From an uncultured Victivallis sp. (GTDB taxonomy: Bacteria > Verrucomicrobiota > Lentisphaeria > Victivallales > Victivallaceae), in NCBI GenBank assembly GCA_944389935.1, contig CALXOE010000033.1, forward strand, positions 1-40,988: a DNA stretch of 40,988 nucleotides. Direction: 5' to 3'. The notes beneath the pieces were generated by a model that saw only the letters and a list, made by a program, of their open reading frames with translations, did no database searches and was not told where the DNA came from. A program made the translations under genes and the position numbers. Numbering within the stretch: position 1 is the stretch's first letter; each line of letters opens with the position of its first letter. This document shows positions 35,666 to 40,988 of the stretch, in pieces.

Positions 35666-38257
35666 ATGGAAATCTCAAACCGAAAGCTGTTTTCGCGGGG
35701 TATGGTCGCGATTGGTTTCGCGGTTGCTTTTTCCGGAGTTCCCGGTGATATATTCGCCGCGGATCAGCCGGAGACAGCGGCGGCAGTTGCGACGGCCGGA
35801 ACGGGAGACAACGAGTTGAGTGCGCAGGAGAAGGCGTTGCGCCGCAAGAAATTTGAGGAGCAGGACGCCCGCATTGAAGCTGCCCGGAAAATGGACTTCG
35901 AGAATGGGAAGAAAGAGTTCCAGGCGGTTATTGCTGAACTTGCGGATCCCTCTCAGAATTTCGGAACTCTCGGCCGGGAGAGGCATCAGCTCTTTTTGAA
36001 AGAACTGGAAAGCCGGAAAGTCGCGCGCGGCAAAGACCTGCTCAGTCAGGCCCGCGTCGCGGCTGCGGATGAGCGCTATCCGAACGCGATTCAGCTCGCA
36101 ACGGAAGCGATGGATGTATCCAAGCCGGAGAAGCAGCAGGATGGCTCTCAGGGGGATTCCCCGCTGCTTGTCGAGGTAGAGACTTTCATTGAGTTCTGCC
36201 GGACAAGACAGCATGCGCTGGAGACTCGCCAGGCGGTCAACGTTACGACGTCCTATCCTCAATACGAGGCGAATGAAGCGACGATCAAGCGTCTGCTGGC
36301 GGAGGCTCAGGTTTTCTACAAGGCTCAGCGCTATGAGGAGGCCATCTCCCGAATCGAAGAGGTGTATCTGATCGATCCGTTCCAGCGTGATGCGATTCAG
36401 ATGATGAATAACATCTACAAGAAGATTTATACGGCGGGTCTGCACCGTCGTGAGGCCGACATTGCCGGAATTCTCGCTTCGGACATGTGGCAGTGGGTTG
36501 AGCCGGTGTTTCCGGTCAGTGTCCAGCCCAATTTGAAAGAGGGAATTCGCAAGGAGCCGGCCGGTCAGGGGACACTTGCGAAGATGGAGCGGATCGTGTT
36601 CCCCCGTATCGAGTTTGAGAATATGGACGTGAAGTCTGTGCTCAGCTATCTGAATGATCGCAGCAAAATCTACGATCCGGATAAGGAGGGGGTAAATATT
36701 TCCTACGGTTTCGGAAATCAGACTCCTGACAGCTTCCAGCGGATTACGATGAGCTTGTCTCATATTCCTCTGAGTGAGGTGATCCGGTATGTCTGCCAGA
36801 ATACGGGTTTGAAGTACCGTGTCGACCCGACCGGTGTTTTCATCGGACCGAATGTGGATGAGATGCAGATCCAGTACTTCCAGGTGCGTGGTGATTTGAT
36901 CTCCAGCATTACTGGTGATGACAGTGCTGATGCGACCGAGGCGGGAATGGCTGCCGGTGGTATGCCCATGCCTCAGGAGCAGCCGCCGGCCAATGCCGGT
37001 GTCAGCGGCGAAGGCGGTGAGGCGTCCAAGACGTTCCTCGATCGCACTTCCACGCGCAAGCCGTCGGTTACGGCGATGGCGTTGATGCGTTATTTCCAGG
37101 CGCGCGGTGTTCCGTTCGGGCAGGGCAGCTCGATCACCTATGACAAGCGTGCGAGCAAACTGATCGTTCGCAATACGCTTGAGAATCTGCGTCGTCTGGA
37201 CGAACTGATCCGCCAGCTTGATGCGATTCAGACGCCGCTGGTCATGGTTGAGATCAAAGGTATTGAAATCAGTGAAACCGACATGCAGGAACTCGGGTTC
37301 GACTGGTCGATGGATGTGGTTTCCCGGAATATGTCGTTTGACTCGGACGGTAACGTCTCTCTGGCGGCGGGTGCCGACAAGGGTTGGGCGTTCGGGCAGG
37401 GTGCGAACCGGTTGCAGAACACGCGCGGCATGACCTCGAATGACGCTCTCTGGGGAATCAATACGGCGGTGATCAACAAGCTCAATATCTTCCCGGCGAT
37501 TTTCGGGCGGCAGAGCATTTTCGGATCGGACGTTCCGTTCAACCTCTACTTGACGATCAACGCGCTGAGTCAGAATTCCAAGACGGAGACTCTGTCGGCG
37601 CCGAAAGTCATGACGACCAGCGGCAACAAGGCTTCGGTCCAGATGGTCAAGAGCTATTGGTTCCCGACCGATTGGGAAGAGTATGAAATCGATGATGACG
37701 ACAACGGGGTATCGATCACGATTCCGACTCCTGACTTTGAGGAGTTCGACGATATCGGCATCTCGTTTGACGTGACTCCGGTTGTGAATCCGGACAACTA
37801 CACGATCACGCTGGATGTGAATCCGGTGTTCCGCAACTTCATCGGAAAAGACGAATATCCGATCGTCGTGACCGGCGAAATTACCCGTTATGTGAATTCG
37901 ACGGACGAGAACGGACTTCCGATCCCGGGTATGCTGACCCTCGAACGTGTTGAAGAGTCGATGACGTTCAATGTCTGGATGCCGATGATTTCCTCGCGTA
38001 AACTTCGTGTCAATGTCACGGTGTACGATGGTGAGACGATTGTTCTTGGCGGCATGATTGACAGTGCTGTCAACAAACGTACGGATAAGTGGCCGATTCT
38101 CGGGGATCTGCCTTTTATCGGCCGGTTCTTCACAACGCAGGCGGAAGATACCGTCCGCAACAATCTGCTGCTGTTTGTCACCACCCGTCTGGTGAATAAC
38201 GACGGCATTCCGATTCGCCGTGGTCAGCAGAACGGCGCGCCGGACTTCAATCGGTAA
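35666..38257 (+). CDS. Amuc_1098-like secretin with TPR-type N-terminus
   Basis: Outer-membrane pore protein of 863 residues, larger than many PilQ proteins. After a signal peptide (ending about SGVPGDIFAADQ) there are helical TPR-like repeats (about 70-260, with QRYEEAISRIEEVYLIDPF). N0/STN and N1-type domains follow (RIEFENMDVKSVLSYLNDRS, ASKLIVRNTLENLRRLDELI). The secretin body ends in TIVLGGMIDSAVNKRTDKWP, ILGDLPFIGRFFTTQ and LLLFVTTRLV, the family signature. The layout matches the Amuc_1098 family. No pilotin or ATPase gene is next to it. AAGG upstream is a weak ribosome site. Confidence 0.85.
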   Translation: MEISNRKLFSRGMVAIGFAVAFSGVPGDIFAADQPETAAAVATAGTGDNELSAQEKALRRKKFEEQDARIEAARKMDFENGKKEFQAVIAELADPSQNFGTLGRERHQLFLKELESRKVARGKDLLSQARVAAADERYPNAIQLATEAMDVSKPEKQQDGSQGDSPLLVEVETFIEFCRTRQHALETRQAVNVTTSYPQYEANEATIKRLLAEAQVFYKAQRYEEAISRIEEVYLIDPFQRDAIQMMNNIYKKIYTAGLHRREADIAGILASDMWQWVEPVFPVSVQPNLKEGIRKEPAGQGTLAKMERIVFPRIEFENMDVKSVLSYLNDRSKIYDPDKEGVNISYGFGNQTPDSFQRITMSLSHIPLSEVIRYVCQNTGLKYRVDPTGVFIGPNVDEMQIQYFQVRGDLISSITGDDSADATEAGMAAGGMPMPQEQPPANAGVSGEGGEASKTFLDRTSTRKPSVTAMALMRYFQARGVPFGQGSSITYDKRASKLIVRNTLENLRRLDELIRQLDAIQTPLVMVEIKGIEISETDMQELGFDWSMDVVSRNMSFDSDGNVSLAAGADKGWAFGQGANRLQNTRGMTSNDALWGINTAVINKLNIFPAIFGRQSIFGSDVPFNLYLTINALSQNSKTETLSAPKVMTTSGNKASVQMVKSYWFPTDWEEYEIDDDDNGVSITIPTPDFEEFDDIGISFDVTPVVNPDNYTITLDVNPVFRNFIGKDEYPIVVTGEITRYVNSTDENGLPIPGMLTLERVEESMTFNVWMPMISSRKLRVNVTVYDGETIVLGGMIDSAVNKRTDKWPILGDLPFIGRFFTTQAEDTVRNNLLLFVTTRLVNNDGIPIRRGQQNGAPDFNR

Positions 38258-38282
38258 AAATTAACGCCGGAGGCATAAGGAT

Positions 38283-40808
38283 ATGTTGAATAGAGAGTCG
38301 AAATTACTTGGGCTGGCAGTTGCACTCGGCATCGGGTGTTTGCCGGGCGCGCAGGCGGATTCGCCGGCTCCGGTCGTCACGCCTGAAATGCAGGTCATGA
38401 ACAACCAGTATGACGTCGGCAGGCAGTTGGTGGAGACGGAAGCGAACGCTCTTGTGATCCGCGCGAACAAACTGTTGACGGAGAAAAAATTTGAGCAGGC
38501 CCGGGATTGTTACATCCAGGCTCAGAAGAAGTTTGAACAGTTCAGCACGACGGAGTTCCGTGAACGTGTAGCTTACTGTCAGCGAATGATCAAGCAAAGT
38601 TACATCGAAAAAGCGAAAGAGGCGATGCGGATTGCGGATGAGCGCGCCGTCTCGCAGGATTTCGAGGAAGCGATCAAGCTTTGTGAGGAAGCGATCAAAT
38701 ATTGTCCGGAAGAGCGGGAAGCATTGCAGGCCAAGATCGAGTTCTACCGGAAACGTCAGACTGCTGCCCAGCAGCGCGAAGATCTTGCCACGAGCAAATT
38801 GATGCCGAACTACTCCCGGGAGGAGTATGATATCCAGGTTCTGCTGCAGCAGGGACGGGAGCTTGCCAATGCCGGAGAGTACAGCCGGGCGCTGCGCAAA
38901 TTCCAGGAGGTATTGCTGATCGATCCGTTCAATGCCGATGCGTTGCAGAATGTTCTTGCAACCAATACGTTGATCGGCAGGATCGGCAAGGTGCGTTTCG
39001 CAAATACTCTCCGGAAGATGACCGGTGAGGTCAACTGGAAATTTGCGATTCCGATCACCCCTGATTCCGATGGCGAAGTCGGAACCGATTTGCTGTTCGA
39101 CGGTCCTGTTTCCCAGGTGGAAAAAGAGGAGAGTGCTCTGCAGAAGAAACTCAACTCCATCATCATTCCGAGGATTGATTTTGACAATGTGTCCATCGCC
39201 TCTGCGATCAAGAATCTGAGCGACCAGAGCCGTCGCCTTGATCCGGAGCGTCTCGGTGTGAACATCGTTCTGCGCACCTACAGCGATTCTTCGCTCAATT
39301 CTCAGGACGGCACGATGGGGCAGGACGGGATGCCTCTCGACCCCGCTTTCAACAATCCCAACAATCCGGCGCGTTATCAGCAGGCGCCGATGCAGAATCA
39401 GCCTCAGAACTGGCAGCAGGATCCGAATGCCGACCCGAATGCCGACCCGAATGCGATTCCGTTTGAGGAACGTCCGGTCAGCCTTGTGACCAACAACCTC
39501 ACGCTGATGCAGGTGATCGCCAGCCTTTGCAAGAACGCGAACATGCGTTATCGGGTGGAGAAATATGCGGTGGTTCTCGCCCCGCAGAATGTGGCTCTCG
39601 ATGAGATGGAGACGCGGATTTTCCCGGTTGATCAGTCGGCGCTTTCCTCGATTGACGGCGGCGGCGAAGACAGCAATGCGCTGCGGGAATACTTTGAGCG
39701 AGACAATGCCATCCCGTTTCCGTATGGGTCCTCGATCGTTTATGACAGCCGGATCAGCCGTCTGATTGTGACCAATACGGTCGAAAATCTCCGTGCGGTG
39801 GAGACGGTGATCAACGAAGTTCTCGACCAGCAGGAGCCCATGGTTCAGATTATGATCAAGTTCATCGAGATTTCGCAGACGAATCTCAAGGAACTGGCAT
39901 TCAATTATCAGCTTGCGATCAACAATCGCGATACCCTGAGTCCTGACGGTCATACGGTCAAGATGGGGAACAGCTCCAACGAGCTTATGCGGTATTATCG
40001 CGATGACAGCGGCGATGCCACGACCGCAGCCCGGGATCCTCTGGCGGACAGTACGTTCTCCTATGTCTGGGAAAATTCGGATGGTACGCGCGTCACCGGG
40101 TCGATGTTCGCGCTGAACTGGGCGGACAGCGGTGATGTTCTCGCTTCTCCGCGCGTTACGACGCTGCCCGGGCAGACCGCCCACATCGAGATGGTCACCG
40201 AACGTTATTTCCCGGAAGAGTGGGAGACGGTCGATCTTGACACGAGCAATACAGACGGCGATACGAACGAGACCTCTTCGAGCTGGCGTACGATTCGTGC
40301 CGATCCTCAGCCGCAGTTTGAATCCGAACCGCGCAAACTCGGTATCGTTTTCGACATCACTCCGGAGATTGACCGTGACCGCCGGACCATCACCGCTCCG
40401 ATCGTGTTCCCGATTCAGACGTTCTCCGGGTGGATGATCTTTGATGCCCGGGCTCAGAATGCCGATGAGGAGGATGGCGGCGAAGACAGCGGTGATGATG
40501 ATGAATACTTCAAGATGCCGATTTTCGACCGTCGTGAAATCAACACTGTGATCACGGTCTACGATGGTGACACGGTGGTGCTCGGCGGTGTGGCTTCCGA
40601 TGTGACGGAAGTGGTCTACGACAAGATCCCGGTGCTGGGTGATCTGCCTTTCATCGGTCGGTTGTTCCAGTCCCGTTACACGAATGCGGAAAAACGCAAT
40701 CTGCTTGTCTTCCTGACCTGCAAGCTGGTCAAGCCGGATGGGACTCCGTTCTATCCGCAGGAAGAGCGGAATCGTGGAGTTCCGAATTTCGGACAGAATT
40801 ACTTCTGA
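38283..40808 (+). CDS. Second tandem secretin, paralogue of the gene upstream
   Basis: Protein of 841 residues with a signal peptide (MLNRESKLLGLAVALGIGCL, then PGAQAD). The layout repeats that of the previous gene: TPR-like helices (KFEQARDCYIQAQKKFEQFS, EYSRALRKFQEVLLIDPFNA), an N0-type domain (IIPRIDFDNVSIASAIKNLS), an N1-type domain (SRLIVTNTVENLRAVETVIN) and the secretin end (GDTVVLGGVASDVTEVVYDK, PVLGDLPFIGRLFQSRYTNA). A Pro/Gln/Asn-rich loop with DPNADPNADPNA lies before the second N-domain, and an Asp/Glu run (EEDGGEDSGDDDEY) lies near the end. It starts 25 bases after the first secretin. They may form one mixed pore or two pores. Confidence 0.85.
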   Translation: MLNRESKLLGLAVALGIGCLPGAQADSPAPVVTPEMQVMNNQYDVGRQLVETEANALVIRANKLLTEKKFEQARDCYIQAQKKFEQFSTTEFRERVAYCQRMIKQSYIEKAKEAMRIADERAVSQDFEEAIKLCEEAIKYCPEEREALQAKIEFYRKRQTAAQQREDLATSKLMPNYSREEYDIQVLLQQGRELANAGEYSRALRKFQEVLLIDPFNADALQNVLATNTLIGRIGKVRFANTLRKMTGEVNWKFAIPITPDSDGEVGTDLLFDGPVSQVEKEESALQKKLNSIIIPRIDFDNVSIASAIKNLSDQSRRLDPERLGVNIVLRTYSDSSLNSQDGTMGQDGMPLDPAFNNPNNPARYQQAPMQNQPQNWQQDPNADPNADPNAIPFEERPVSLVTNNLTLMQVIASLCKNANMRYRVEKYAVVLAPQNVALDEMETRIFPVDQSALSSIDGGGEDSNALREYFERDNAIPFPYGSSIVYDSRISRLIVTNTVENLRAVETVINEVLDQQEPMVQIMIKFIEISQTNLKELAFNYQLAINNRDTLSPDGHTVKMGNSSNELMRYYRDDSGDATTAARDPLADSTFSYVWENSDGTRVTGSMFALNWADSGDVLASPRVTTLPGQTAHIEMVTERYFPEEWETVDLDTSNTDGDTNETSSSWRTIRADPQPQFESEPRKLGIVFDITPEIDRDRRTITAPIVFPIQTFSGWMIFDARAQNADEEDGGEDSGDDDEYFKMPIFDRREINTVITVYDGDTVVLGGVASDVTEVVYDKIPVLGDLPFIGRLFQSRYTNAEKRNLLVFLTCKLVKPDGTPFYPQEERNRGVPNFGQNYF

Positions 40809-40828
40809 GTCAGCACCACGAAAAAATG

Positions 40829-40862
40829 AACCGGAGCAGGAGAGCCTGCCCCGGTTTTTTTT
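40829..40862 (+). terminator. Rho-independent terminator of the pilus-like operon
   Basis: AACCGG and GCAGG pair with CCTGC and CCGGTT around an AGAG loop, with one bulged base on each side, followed by eight Ts. It closes the run of genes that starts at secG. Confidence 0.85.
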
Positions 40863-40988
40863 CTGCCCTGACGAATGGAAATATTTTTCCCGGGGCACGG
40901 GGATGGGGATCGTAAGCGCCCAGCCAGCCCCATCTGGATTTGAGTCAGACAGTGTGGTATGTTCTTCCACAAACCGGAATAATGGGAG

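Noticed and set aside
38304..40970. Very long minus-strand open frame (888 codons) opposite the last secretin
   Set aside because: The plus strand has a full secretin with signal peptide, domains and ribosome site. The antisense frame is His/Arg/Ile-rich with no motif, as expected from codon bias.
40863..40988. Sequence after the last terminator
   Set aside because: I see no gene start, RNA gene or repeat in this 126-bp edge.

Overview
The window looks like a GC-rich genome of the PVC superphylum, most likely a Lentisphaerota (Victivallis-like) bacterium. Two things point there. One is a prepilin with an [20 protein letters not shown] start and a C-terminal H-X9-DG motif. The other is a gene cluster laid out like the Akkermansia Amuc_1098 to Amuc_1102 pilus-like system. 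The taxonomic call is inference; no rRNA gene is present.

Region 1 (1-5617) is a type II-C CRISPR-Cas locus: a probable tracrRNA 3' part cut by the left edge, cas9 with all RuvC and HNH catalytic residues, cas1, cas2, and an array of 17 identical 36-bp repeats with 16 spacers. No csn2 or cas4 is present. Read on the minus strand the repeat starts GTTG and ends in TATATT, so each repeat may carry its own promoter. Two spacers are identical.

Region 2 (5618-12158) is a carbohydrate-use cluster: a LacI-family regulator behind a consensus promoter with two palindromic operators, a prepilin with a strange repeat-filled N-terminal extension, a six-hairpin-type glycosidase-like protein and a secreted GH42-like glycosidase.

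Region 3 (12159-23679) is mostly housekeeping: an envelope repeat protein, NADP-type isocitrate dehydrogenase, an EIIA-CBS fusion with an NhaD/SLC13-type transporter, a GT39-like membrane glycosyltransferase, gap and pgk with clear terminators, a solitary HTH-adenine methyltransferase fusion, and an unknown protein.

Region 4 (23680-40988) holds envelope and pilus-like genes: a periplasmic coiled-coil protein, two adjacent secretin-like genes on the minus strand, a small exported protein, tpiA and secG. These are followed by a six-gene run: Amuc_1102-like, PilM-PilN fusion (Amuc_1101-like), Amuc_1100-like, Amuc_1099-like (TTG start, zinc-ribbon-like cysteines, calcium-loop-like motif), and two tandem secretins with TPR-like N-termini. 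No assembly ATPase or platform protein of a type IV pilus is in the window.

The most unusual items are the Cas9 locus with repeat-internal promoters, the in-frame palindromic block inside the prepilin leader, the four secretin-like genes within 16 kb, and the HTH-methyltransferase fusion.
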